Shown in pieces: positions 48,264-61,700 of a stretch of 64,000 bases of DNA. A program made the position numbers and the translations under genes. The notes under the pieces are model-generated. The model was not told the DNA's origin. It did no database searches and was given only the letters and a program-made list of their open reading frames with translations. This DNA is from Rhea pennata (taxonomy: Eukaryota; Chordata; Aves; Rheiformes; Rheidae): contig NC_084674.1 in assembly GCF_028389875.1 (NCBI RefSeq), positions 13,983,501-14,047,500 on the forward strand, written 5' to 3'. Each line of letters opens with the position of its first letter. The first letter of the stretch is position 1.

Positions 48264-50679
48264 TTTATTTCCAAATCTGGCGCTTCCATAATACACTTTT
48301 ACACAGCCAGGGAGAGAGCGCGGGCATCTCCCTGCCCACCGCATCGGGAGACGGAGAGAGAAAAATAAAAAAGCAACCGAACACCCCAAAGTAACAAAAG
48401 CAGACCCAAACCGAAGGAGGACGCGTCCCAGAGCCCAGGCACAGTGCCGCAGGCACGGACTGAGCCCCGGCCCGCGGGCCGCCTCCGGCTTCCCGACCGC
48501 CGGCCCGGCGGGGACGGCCCCCCAGCCACTCCGCTGCTCTCAGTTTTTGGCACTTGTCACTTGCCCTCCGTTTGGCACCAAGTTCCCATCCCCTCAGCCC
48601 GAGCGAGGGTGCAGGAGGAAAGGGAGGCACCACGAGGAAGGGGCACCTCTGAGCCCGCAGCCACAGCAGGCCGGGAAGCGCCGGCACCATACGGCGAGGG
48701 ACCGCGGCTGCCGAAAACAGAGCGCCCCGCGGGTAAAGCACGGGAGCGGCGCTCGGCCGGGAAGCAGCCGTGCCCCTGGCCGGCGACCCAAGGCGAGGAG
48801 CCCCCTCGCCGAGCCTGGCAGGGCAGGAGGCGGCCGCCCGCCGGGTCCCGAGGCGCCAGCTCTGTGCACGGAGGGGCCCTGGGGCTCCCCGGCACGCGGG
48901 GCCGCAGGCTCTGCCTCTGCTACATAAAGGTGCCGGCAAGCCCTGCCCTCCCCAGCCCGGGACGGGGGGCTGCGCCGGGGGCAGGCGGCCCCTCGGGGCC
49001 CCCGCTGGCCCCGGGCTGGGGTGCAGGTCGCCCCTGTAAACATCTCAGGTTTTGTTGCAACATGAAGCTACAGCAGTTTGTGGTAATAAGGCAGTAAGGA
49101 GCGTGCTGGCCCACGGCCCCGATGGCACCCCGGGGGCAGCCGAGGGGAAGGGGAGCACGCGGACCCCCGCGAGCCGGCTGCCCCCACACCAAGGCAAGCG
49201 ATAGGCACGGGCGTGCGGGGAGGAGAGCGCGGGTGCGAGCCCTTCCTCCCGCTGCCCAGCGGCGAGGTCTGCGGGGCCGAGCGCAGGGCCCGCGCTGGGC
49301 AGAAAGGGAAAGCACCAGGCTGGCTTGAATTTCCAGACAGGGAAATCCAGGCTACTCCGAGCTGGGGTCCCCCGCCAGCAGGGAGTGCGGGGATGTGCGT
49401 GTGTGTGCGCAGAGCCTGCAGGGAACCGGGAACCACCAGCTGGAAACAACCTTTGCAGGGCCAGCGACAGCAATGCCGGGCCCAGATACTGGAGCCACAT
49501 CTTGTTCCCGTGGATGCCAACCTCCGTGGGGAGGGCACCAGCGCTGGGGAGAGCCGAGCCGACAGCCACCGCGCGTGGGGCCGGGGCTGTCCAGCTCCTT
49601 GCCTGGACCTGTAACCCCAGCTGCTTGATGGAGCTTTGCTCCGTAACACAGGGGTTAAAGAGCACAGAAGTCGATGGGTAAAAACAGCTCGCCCTGGTCA
49701 GGCAGCGGACACCGAAGCTTTCAGAAACGGGATCGTCCTTGTACAGCACATACCGAACACCGAAGCTTGTTCCCTCCCCCAAGTGCTCAGTGTGCTGTTC
49801 CACTTGCCTCTGCGCTTGCTGCTGGCTCTGTCCCCATGCCACCCTCCCGGCGCACAGCCCCAGCTCCCGGACGGGTGGCAGCCCCAAAGGGGGTCCCCTG
49901 GGAAGGCGAGGGCAGGGGCTGCAGGGCCGGCTTGGCTGCAGGAAGGACTGCGCCGAGACGCGCGGAGCAGTGCGGCGGGAGGGCGAGAGGGGCAGCTGGG
50001 CAACCACCGTCAGCCACGGGGAGGGACGGAGCTGCGCCGGCAAAGCCACGAGAGCTGCCCGGCATCGCCCTCTGGCCCACCACAACCACAGGCCCTGCCA
50101 GCAGGCGTCCCAGCAAAGCCAGGCCCGGGGGCCCCCAAGGCAAGCCAGAAAAGGGCTGTCAGCGAGACAAACGCTCCAGGTCCTGGGAACAGACCACCCG
50201 TAAAAATAACCATAGAAATTTCTCTTCTCTCTGATTACAAAGATACAAAAAGGTAGAAAAACCTCCCCCGTCCCCATGTCCTGGGCTCCTTTTCTGTCCC
50301 CCAGCCCCTGCCCACCCTCTGCGCACACACACACGCATACACGCACATCCCGCATAGAAGCGGGTCGCTAAAGAAGAGTTCAGCCCTGGTGGGTTGGAGA
50401 CACGACCCTCGCCCGAGCGGGCTCCTGCTATACCTTTCACCCCAGCAGGCGATGGGGAGCGCAGCGGCAGCCGAGAGCCCGGGGGCTCCCGGGGGCGGGT
50501 GGTGCGGGTTGCTGGCCCCTCAGCCCGGAGGGTTGGGAAAGGCAGAGTTGGTTTCGGGCCTCTGACCGCCATCAGTTCTGGACGCTGCCCCCCTGGGGAC
50601 ACCAAACCTCAACCGGCAGCATCCAGCTGGGCGAACGACCCTGCTTCTTCTGTCGCTCTCATGGACAACTTCAGCCCCC
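48264..50679 (-). terminator. CELSR3: CELSR3 3' UTR with polyadenylation signal
   Basis: The stop codon TGA lies at 50680-50682. The next clear AATAAA on minus is at 48264-48269, implying a 3' UTR of about 2.4 kb, GC-rich, with ordinary composition near its end. Open frames inside it have no family similarity. The end position is inferred from the hexamer. Confidence 0.6.
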
Positions 50680-53600
50680 TCAGGAATGGCCCTCACTTCT
50701 CATTATTCTTCTCGGAGGAAAGAAAAACACCGTTAAGCCATGGCACTTCCCCTGGGCTCTCATCACGCTCCCTGCTGCCTCCCAGTTTGCCTGGATGGGG
50801 ACAGGGCAGAAACCCTGGTGCGCCTCAGTGCAGGAATGGCTGTGAGGCAAAGGTCCCTCAGCCACACTGGGAACAGCCAGCGAGCACAGGACCGGTGGGA
50901 GCCCATTCGCCCTGCAGGGGACGGTGCACGGGCTGCCAAGGGGGAGGCAGAGCTGACCGAGTCCCTGAGCGCAGCCGAGAGGAAAGGGGGAACGAGCCGG
51001 GAAACCAGCAGTGCTGGCAGAGAGCAAAGCCCATGGACTGACACTCGGGGACAGCTTTGCGCAGGGTCCCTGGGGAGAAACATGGCTGAGGCAGGCAGGG
51101 CTCCCTTAGGACTAAGGCCCTGCTGGCCTCCTCCTCTTTCCAGTCAGTCCACCCCACACATTTGCTCTTCAGAGACTTCTACCCAGCACGGAGTGACTAG
51201 GCCAGCTGTGGGTCCGGCCTTCCCTAAGCACTGCAGGACACAAGCGTGCGCCCTCACTTCAAGCAGAGCTGGGAAGTCTCAAAGGCGCGCTGGCATTTCT
51301 GCTCACGCTGCACTGCAAGGGCCTGGAGCCATAACTACAGAGGGTTTTCCCTGCACGGTCACCAAGCAGGTCCCCAAGATGCCTGCTGTTTCCCCAAAGA
51401 CCAACTATTACATAGCACCCCTCCCCAACCCAAACAAAACTCCCAAGGGAAGAGGCCGGACGACAGACAAGACGGGCTGCACAAGGCCAGGGCGAGGAAG
51501 GGACGTACTTACTCTGAATCTGGCGACAGCTCCGAAATGCTGTGGGAGGTGGCAGAGCGAGGCGTTGAAGGGCACATTGCAGAGGGTGTTGAGGTCTGCA
51601 CGGCAGAGAGAGTGGCAGTGGTCTGGGGGCCTGAAGGCGTGCTAGAAGATTGCACTGAGGACAGGGCAGAGGAGTTAAAAGAAGCAAGGATGGAAGAAAG
51701 GATATCCAACTGTTCAGTGGAAGGATGTCGGCTGGGGATGGCCTCCAGATTCTCTCTGGAAGGCTGTCTCCTAGACAGTGGTTCTAGGCTTTCCCTAGAT
51801 AGTTGTCTCCTAGAAAGACACCCCAGATTCTCCTGTGATGGCTGCCTGCTAGGCACTGTATCCAGAGCCTCCCTGGAATTAGATCTTCTAGAGAGAAAGT
51901 CCAGCTGCTCTCTTGAAGTTTGTCTAGCTGACACTAGCTGGTCCCTTGAAGGTTGTCTTCTAGAAAGCAAATCCAACTGTTCTCGAGAAGTTTCTCGACT
52001 TGGCAACATGTCTATTGGGTCTCTGGACACTTGCCTACTTGGCAATGTGTTTAGCCACTCTCTAGAGACCTCTCTTACTGGCCCACAGTCTAGCTGCTCT
52101 CTTGACCCAAATCTGCAGGGTAAAGTTTCAAGGTGGTCTCTGGAGCCCTGCCTTCGGGGCAGTGTGTTCCCACGATCTCTCTGACTGGGCCTAGTAGCTA
52201 GCAGATCCAAGTTCTCCTTAGACCCATTTCTGCTGGGAATACTTTCCAGGTGCTCAGTAGACCCATGCCGGCTGGGAATGGTATCCAGCTCCTCCCTGGA
52301 CCCGTGCCGGCTGGGCACAACTTCCAAGCACTCTCCTGAATTGTTCCTGCTCAGCTGCTCCCGGGACATCTGTCTCCTCATCAGCATATCGAGCTGCTCC
52401 CGTGATGAGTACCGGCTGGCTGGTTGCGATAGACTGCCCGCTCCAGAGTAGATCCTGCCATAGGAGGCAGCGGGGACAGCCCTGTGACCCAGTGTGGAGG
52501 TCTTGTACCATGACAGCTCATTGGTCATTCTGCCAACGGACGGCAAGCCTTGGAGAGCTGGAGGGTACTGGAGGCGGTTCTTCAAAATCCCTGTGTCAGA
52601 CAGAAAGAGAAGTCAAACCTTTGCAGAGCAGTGAAAGAAGCATGAAAACTCTGCTGGGGGAGCTAAGCTGTACCTCCCCAAGGACAAGACAAGAAAGATC
52701 TTGCGTGGAGTCTTCAGGGCCACGTGAACCTGAGACAGGCCAGGCAGATCGTCTGCTTGCTGCAGGCTGTTACCTTTTCTTTGCCGCTGGGTCTGGGTGA
52801 GGGAGTTCTCATCCCCACTGGTCAAGGCCAGGTCTGGTTGGTTGTTGTTGGCCGCATCCTTGTTGATGTCAAACCCTAGCTTCCGCTCAGAGCCCCACTT
52901 CTGCAGGGAGCAGGGATGAACCTCACACTCGCCCATAGCTGGCCAGTACGACATGAGGTCATTGCCATCCACGTCTGAGGAAGAGCACAGCGAAACAAGC
53001 CCCGGGAAAGAGAAAGAGAACAGTTTTGTGAGGTGCAAATGAGGCCACTGCAAGACATGGCCTGGTCCCCATGCCCACATACCGCCCTGAGGCACAGGAG
53101 AGCTAAGCTCACCCTTTCCCCTGCCAGAGCCCATGGGACTTGCCTTTTGGAGTGGTGTTGGAGGGGTTAGTGAGGAGTCGTTCACTGTGGGCTGCTCGCT
53201 TGAACTGGCGCTGGAAGCGGCCCCGCAGACGTACATTCTCCTCGCTCTCTGAGGATGGGATGGAGAGGCTACGCTCTTCGTCCAGGGACAGGTCACTGTC
53301 CGAGTCTGAGTCTTGGTCTGTAGGGACATGGTGTGGGAAGGGGAGATACTCTGTGTGGAGGTGAGTGACCCTTTTCGGCATAAATGGGGAAGGACAAGCT
53401 CGTGCCTGTGAGCGTTGACTGGTTATAGGATAGGATCACAGAAAAACTGAGATGGGGAGAGATGTGGAGATGTCTGGTCCAAACCATTCTCTGGGCAGAG
53501 CCAGCTGCAACTGGCTGCTTGGCCCCTGAGCCAGGTGGGCTCTGACTGCCTCCAGGAATGGAGATTCCCCCTCTATCTGGGCCCTGTGCCAGGGTTTGAC

Positions 53601-55676
53601 CATCCTTGTGGGGAAAACAGCTTGCCTTGTACCTAACCGTGGTTCCCCTTGTTGCAACCCATGTCAGCTCCCTCTGGCATCACTTCTGAGTACCTCTGAG
53701 AGGAGTCTGGCTCTGTCTTCTCTGCAATTCCCTAGGGAGCTGCAAACAGCAATAAACTCCCCATTCACCTTCCCTTCCCCAGGCTGAGCAAACCCAGCTC
53801 TCCCAGCCTCCCCGCATCCCTCTGAGCTCCAGCCCCAACTGCATGGGTGGCCTCTGTTGGTCTCGTTCCAGTGGGTCGTTGTCTGCATGGCACAAGGGAG
53901 CCTGGACCTGGACCCAGCCCTCCTGACATGGTCTCAAGAGTACTGTGTTACTGCCTGGGAACTATGCACGTCACCAGGGACCTCCTGACAGCCCACATCC
54001 CAGACCCAGGGGTGGCTCTTGCCTCCTCCATTTTCAACCCTTTTAAAACTAGCTATGCCCTTTTCCAGCAGCCCAGGAGGCTGTGCTAAGCAACATGGCT
54101 GCTGTCTCTCCCTCTCACTGGCAGTGTGCTCAGGAATTACGGCCAAATGTGGAGCGGAGGATGTAAGTATGCAGTCAGACCCTGCAGAGGTAACAGCTGC
54201 TTAAGCCAGCGTTGAATCAGGACAGGACAGGTTGGCCCTGGTTTGGGGCCTTACCTCCTCCAGCATCACGGTGGAACATGGCCACGTCGAGGTCTGTGGG
54301 GCCTGTGTGCCCCAGCAGGCTGTGGTCCACAGCTGAGCCCTGACGTGCCGTCACGTTGTCTCTGAAAGACAGGATGACTGAGCAATCGCACCCGTGCAAG
54401 CCTGCGGCTCTGCTCAGGCACTGCTGCTCAGGTAGGGGTGCTCCCTACCTGAGATAACCCCGCTGGCTGGAGTGGGTGCGGGCAGAGCGCACGCTGCTCA
54501 CTGATGAGATGGTGGAGGCCCCCAGCGTGATGCGGATGAGTCCGCTCTCCTCAAACAGCGCAGTGTTGTTGTAGGCATTCGGGCCCTGGTGAGGCAGGGA
54601 GAGAGGCATGGGCTTAGTTAAGGAGGCACCGCTGCAGCCAGGGGAGACAGCCTTCCCTCCTGCATCCGTCATGCCCCTCAGAAGAAGGGATATTCCCATC
54701 AACTCTCATTCCCAGCACGCAGCAAGTCTCAGCCCCCCAGGATCTGCGCTAGGCTCACTCCCACCTACCTGCGTGCTCCTGGTGGCCTCCTCCCCCTGCG
54801 CCTTCTTGCCGAGGCAGGCCAGCTTCCAGGCCTCTTGCACCTCATCATTCAAGACGCAGAACAGGACCAGCACGGCCAGGCCCTGGCAAGGAGAGAGGGT
54901 AAGAGATGCATTGAGGCCGAGGGTGGCAGGGTGCCTCATAGTGGGGACAGGAGAGGTGAGTGTCTGGCTCCTCACCAATATCCTCCAGATGCTCACCAGC
55001 AGCACGGGCTCTGGGCCAGTACCTGGGGCTTAGTACCTCTTTCAGAGCCCAATGTGTTGGCCCTGGGGGATGCCAGAGCCTAGTAGGCAACCAAAAAGTT
55101 CCCAAGGCCCTGCAGCGCTGACCCTCAGGCCTGCTGCTGTAGATGTGGAACCTACAGGGTGTCCCCTAGGCAGACAGTGGCCAAAGAAGGGTCTGTGGCC
55201 ACAGCTCTAGCCCCACACAGCTCCCTTCAGATGGCTGCACTGGCTAGGGTGGCTGTAGGAGGCAGGAGAACCACAGGGATCCTCTGTTGGGTTGACCCAT
55301 GCCCATGTGTGTGTGTCATACCTCACTAACTTGGTACCTCCTTCATACAGCGCTAAGGGCCTCGAGGAGCCAGTGAGCTAGTCATGACGGTGCTCCCTGT
55401 CCCTAGCACCCAGGCCTCACTGGAAGGTGGCCGAAGTCCCAGTACGGGCCTTCCACTGGCCTTGTGCAGGGGGCAGAGCTGGATGGAGAAGCACAGAAAA
55501 CAACTTTGTTCCCCCTGGCCTCCCCTGGCTGAGGCTGGGCAGTTACCTGGAGACTGCAGAGGACAGTGTAGAGGTAGTGGAAAGCCAGGACACTGTTGTT
55601 GACAGCCAAGAGGCCAAAGAGCCAGGTAGTGCTAATAACTAGAAGCAGAACAAAGGAGCTCCGTAACGTCATGCTG

Positions 55677-55714
<38 letters not shown>

Positions 55715-58700
55715 CACAAGCACACACACACACCAAGAGGTTAGTGCATGTTGTTAATCTACAGTCTAGTGCTCACAGACAGAGATCCAGAGGGGAAAGC
55801 ACTCCAGGCCTCCACGCTGTGCCCCATCACAGCACTGTGGGCACATCTCTGCATAGCAGTCTGGCTCCTCCTGCCCCCAGGGCCTTCCCTTCTGGATCAC
55901 ACACAGCAAACACAGGGCCCAAATAACACAGGTCATTTGGAGCCGTGGATAGAGGAGCTGAGGCAAACTCCAGGGCTGGCCAAGAAGGAGGGAGAGGATG
56001 AATGAGGAAAAGTTTGGAAGGAGTGTTCAGAAGAGGAAGGAACAGGCACTGAGAGTCGACAAGAGCACAGTGTTGAATCCAAGTAGACATCAGAGGTGAC
56101 AGTGAGGGCAGGACAGGAAGAGAACAGGCTGGTAGGACAGCGTGGAGGTAAGGCTGTAGAAACAAGAGGAGAGCATGAAGTTTAGGAACGGTTAACACAG
56201 ACACCAGGCGGAAGAGGAGAGCAACTGCAAGGCTGACACTGATGCACAGAGGGGCACTTGGCAATGAAGGAAGAGGGAAGATGGTCACTGGAAATGGTAA
56301 AAACGATGAGGAGCAGGAACCTTGCTGGAAGTCTGGCCACCAATACTCACAGAACCGATTTCTTCTTGGTCTCCTTTTGGCCTGGGGAGCAGGACATCTT
56401 GGCCACAAGCAGGAACATCACCCCATTCATCTGAAAGTGTTGGCACTGGTTAGAAGCTGTGTGAGGGTGGTTCTGGCCTGACATCCCCAACCCAGAGCAC
56501 AGGCAGACACATGATCTGTGAAGCCTGTGTGAACTTCCCTCCATTCCCTTCCCACCCTGATCCACAGCCTCCTGGGGTTTGCCTGGAGTAGCAGAAAGAT
56601 GGGCTGTAACTGGGGGAGGACAGTACAGAGAAGGGGGCAGGCATCAGACACCCAAAGAAGAGGTGAGCACCCACGGTGCAGAGAAAGGAGGCAGGAGAGG
56701 GCTGTGGGTGAAACAGGACAGGGTTTTACCACAATGACGACAGTAATGGGGCCTGCAAAGCTCCAGACCAGCTTATCATGAATGGAAATCCAGCAGAAGT
56801 CAGGGTTCCCGTAGCCCTCAGGATCCAGGCCAACAGCTAGCCCTGGGGGAGGAAGAGAAAGGTCAGGTCCAGATCCAGCAGCCTTAGACTTGCCAGAGTC
56901 ACATCACCCAAACACCTACACTTGGCAGGCGCGCCATGCCCACCAGTAAACTATGGGGAGACACACTGCGAGCTGCTGCTTCCCAGGAGGCACGACAACA
57001 GCCCTTGAGACATATCCTGCGGCTGGATAGATCAGCACTGCTCACCACGAGCACGCAGTCCCATAGGCCCACCTGAACAGCTGCCTGCGGCAAGCCCACC
57101 CTCTGCTTTCCCTACTGGGCAAGTGAGCTTGGCGACACCAGGGGAACAGGAGGCTGCTGAGATCCAGTGCTTCTGGCATAGCTGGGGGACAAGCGGCTCC
57201 TACCGGTGATGATGGCAGGCACTCCCCAGCCAATGGCATAGTAGAAGCGCATGGCCCCAAAGTTGACGTTGCGGGCTTCAGTCTGCATGCGATAGATGTG
57301 GAGGCCCTGGACGAAGAGCCAAGCGAAGGTAGAGAGGAAGAAGCAGTGGAGGAGGATGGCGATCACAGTGCAGAGGAACTGGGGGAGGCAAAAAGCCACT
57401 CAGAGATGGCCCCACTGTGCCAAATGCTAACTGCTCTGTCCTCGCTTCTCCCATCCTCATGGTGGGGCTGCAACGCAGTTCCCAGAGGAAATGAGATCCT
57501 GTCCCCCCCCCCCACCCCGAGATCCTTTCCCCCACCCACACCACTCCAAATGTGCTCAGATTCTTCCCTGGAGAGCATCTGCTCATTTTTAGTCAGGCTT
57601 AGCTCCAGAATCTCTCATAAATGGACCTTCCTGTGTGTCTACAAACTACCAATGAACTTCATTTTGGAGGTAGGAAGACAATAGCCTCCAGAATCAGATC
57701 ACCAAGTAACTCAAGGCACAAAAGAGTCTGTTTCAGTACATTAACCCCCAGTGTTGCCCCACAGAAACAGCACTAAGACCTTCCACTTCCCAAAACAGGG
57801 CTGCTCCTTGCAGCTGGTTAGATTGGGACAGACACAATGCAGGGAATGAAACAAGCCAAACTGTGTGTGTGCTTGCTCCTGCCCCACACCTGATTCTCTG
57901 TGTGGTTGATGCCCAACAGGAAAAGGAGCTCAGAGAAGAAGAGGGTGACTGATATGTTGGAGTGGATGCCACGTGTGTTGGACTTGAGGCCTTTGAGGCA
58001 AGTCAGAAAGGAGAAGGTCAGCAGCAGGGCCACCAGGGAGAGAGACACCAAGGAATAGGTGACAATCGCCAACGTCTCCAGGTCACCTTCCAGTTGCTGC
58101 AGAAGAATCAAAGGCATCATTAGGGGAAGACACATGAAGCCTGCTGAGCTCTCAATCTGTGTGTCCACCCTCAAGTTTTCTGCCTGTGCCTTCTTATTCT
58201 AGGCATCATGTCCAACAGTGCCACTCCCCAGGCTGCCCTCTCCTGCCCATAGCCCCATAGGCTGAGGTTACCTCCCGGTGCGAGCTGTCCATGAGGACCC
58301 CGAAGGTGCCAAACTGGGAGCACTGGCAGTGGACATGTGTGGTGTTCCTGTACACAAGCTCACAGTCCTTGGCTGTCCAGAAGCCTGATGGGTTGGTCCT
58401 GCAGCCACCAAAAAGCAGAGCATGGTTAGAAAGGAGGACGCGTGTGTGTGGCCCGCAGAGAAGGAACTGCACAGCAGAGGGACCACGAGCAAGGCTTTTC
58501 TATCAGCAGATACAGCTGCAATCCCACACTCCCAAATCCAAAATAACAGAGCCAGAGCCCTGCAGGGATCCTACTGTGCCCTCCCAGCAGGAAGGAACCC
58601 CCTGGGAGAGAGCAGAAACCCTCATGTCCCAGTTCTACCCAGACATACAACCTCAGTCAGCAAAACGTAGGGAACTAGAAGGTGCTTGTAGAAAGCAGCC

Positions 58701-61700
58701 CAGAGGGAGTGGATCACAATGTGGGGCTGGGGCCCAGCCACGCTCAACTCACGGGTTAGAGTGGTTCCACTGGACGCAGAGAGGTTTGCTCCTGTTGGCT
58801 GTCTCCAGCAGACGAAATTCCAGCACGAGGGGAGTGTCCAGGGGCCCCCGCAGGAAGGTGTGATTGCTGAACACAGACACGCTCACGATGGGGGAGTTCA
58901 TCACAGGATTCTTGGGGAGCCTGCAAGGAGCCATGGAGTCCTGCCATCAGCAAACCTGGTGGCTGCAGCCCTTCCCAGGACTTCCAAGCCACCCAGCACC
59001 TCCATTTGGCAGGAACAGCTCTGCCCTGCCCACACCAAGGGGTTGGTCAATGTGAGGCAGAGCAATGCCAAGCCAGGGAATAGGCAGAGCACAGCAGGAC
59101 CACCTAGCTAGGAACCAAACCCCAACCACTGCACACAGGCCTGTGAGAGGGAGAAAAGTAGAGTCCAGACAGCCTCCTTGCGCTGCTGCCTGCAGTCCTT
59201 GCTGCCTGGAGGATACAGGGGAGCAGGACATACCTGACGCTGCGGCGATCCACCTGGTAGCGCGCAGGGAGTAGCCCCCCCAGGGTGCGGTACATGATGA
59301 GGATGATCACGGTCAGGGCAGGCTCGGGCTCTGGCAGCGCCTGCCTCGGAGAGGAGCTCTCCACAGTGTAGTTCCCTTCACCTCCAGCAAAAGTGGGAGC
59401 TGCTGTGGGGGCAGCTGAGACACAAGGGATGGTAAGAATGGCCCCACGTATTACCCCTGGTGGCCTGAACACAATTTTGCATGCCCTGGGGGCACCCAGT
59501 GTTGCCCTGATACAGCCAAGCTGGAAGAGGAGGCTAGTGCTTTTCTAACACCCAGATCTGGGTGCTTTTCTCCACCAGCTTTGCCATGGCCTGCTTAGGA
59601 CCTCAGAAAGAAGCAGTACTGAGCTCTGCTAGCAGAAGCAGGACCCCAGGCAAAAGGCCACCAGGAGCCTTTGGGATGCAGTGGAGCAAGAAGCTCTGAG
59701 CTCTGTGGGTTACTGATAAAACTCTGACAGAGCCAGGTCTCAGCAGGGGCACAGTTCCCCTGCCAGCCAAGCCTGCCCACACTGATCCCTGAGCAATGCT
59801 CACCTTCAGCCTTCGAGGGGCTCAGCACAGAGAGCGGCAGCACAACATGGGTGTGAGGGTCCCAGGCAGGCTGGCCCCGGAAGAGGCTGCTGTGGTAGCG
59901 AGGGTAGCGCCGGCGGACGTGGGAGCGGTTCTCCATGCGGTCGATGCTCAGCACTGCAGAGCAGCGAGGGAATGAAAACCAGTTCTGTTACGGCCACCCA
60001 GGGAGCACCGCGCTCTGGGGCATCCTGGGCTCAGGCCATTGGCAAAGGCAGTACACAAGCCACAGGCAGGGCTACAGATGTGTCCCCTGCATTTGGGCAT
60101 GATGCGACATTCCCAACAGTCACAGCACTCCTTCCCAGCCCAGATCTTGCTCTGCCGTGGGACAGGCTGCTTCTGACACTGTGCCCAGTAGCTGTGTCAC
60201 TAGAGACTCGGGTAGGATTGGGGGCAAACTGGGAGAGCGCAGCGCACTCCAGGCTCTGCTGGCTCCTGGTGACACATCTGCTGTCCCACGTTTGTGGGAG
60301 CTGACACACTCATAGCTGCACACAAGCCAGCCTCAGCTGCTCCCGTAACATGGGGGCTAACTTTTCACAAGCAGCTCAAACATACATTGCATTTAAGACT
60401 GCCTTCACTCATCTTCCCACTCAGCAGCACTGGGATGTGACTCGACCTGCCCTTTGCTCATCGCTTTGTTTCCTTTGTCTACACAAAGCTTGCCCAGGTG
60501 AGAAGAGATAAAAAAACAAATAGGGGAAAACCCTAATTTCAGCCCATTTTTTTTAAATGAAAGCATGGTTTCACACTGCTGCAGCTGGGCACCATGGCCA
60601 GCCAGTTTCTACTCACTGATATTGGGGGTGATGACGCCGACGGGGTTGAGGTAGGTGAGTTTCATGTTGCTGGCCAGCGTGCCTGAGTAGTCCCGCAGCT
60701 GCTCCATGAGGCTGGCACTGCCGTGCTCGCTGTACGGCAGCATGGCCCAGTGCTCCCGGTTCTCGGGTGCCAGCACGGAGCTGCCCGCGCGCAGCAGGTT
60801 CTGCACCGGAGAGATGTGGGGGTAGGGAGTGAGGGGGCCAGAGCCTGACTTGAGTCTCAGCCACCTCTAGGCTGTCAAGAGCTGTGCCCTCTGCCCACCT
60901 TGCTGTGCCAGGACACCAGCAAGAGGGGTACTTTCTCCCACAGCAGGCCCCCCTTCTCAAAGCTCATCAGTCAGTGCCTGCAGAGACACTGCCTGACCCA
61001 GCACCGACTGGGAGAGGTGGGAGCCTCCTTGCAGCCTGCCTGGGGTTTCATCTCATGCTCTCTTGACTCAGCCCTACAACTCACAGTCTAAGACAAAGGA
61101 AATACCCGCCATCCGCCCATCCTGCCACAGGGACATGGCACTCCCTGCCCTCAGTCACCCCCAGCTCACACAGTAACTGAGGTGGGAAGGGACCTGCAGA
61201 TCTCTGGCCCAATCCCTGCCCAAGGAATTCCACCTGGAATCAGGGCCTTGGCCAGCCAGATTTTGACCATCTCAAACGATGGAGCTTCCCCTTATATCTG
61301 GGCCCTGTGAGGTCTGACCACCTTCACGGGGACAACAGTTTGTTTTATACCTAATCACAGTTCCCCTTGTTGCAACCTGTGTCTGCTCCATCTCACCCTT
61401 TCACTGGGTACCTCTGAGAAGAGCCTGGCTCTTTCTTCTCTGCATCCTCGCTTTAGGGAGTTGAAGATAGCAATAAGATCGCTCTTGACCTTCCCCTTCC
61501 CATACTGACAGCAAAGCCAGCTCCCTCACCTTCACCTTGTTCATCCTGCACTCCAATCCCCATTGGTATCACTCCAATGGATCAATGTCCGTGTGGTACA
61601 GAGGAGCCTGGACTTGGATCCAGCACTTCTAACATAGTCTCACAATCTTGATCCCCACAGAGGATCACACTCAGGATAGCTGAGACAGGGCAGCAGCATC

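Noticed and set aside
53101-53144. GT donor at 53113 as the end of the CELSR3 exon
   Set aside because: It leaves phase 2 while the next exon needs phase 1; the GC donor at 53144 fits both phase and the human protein.
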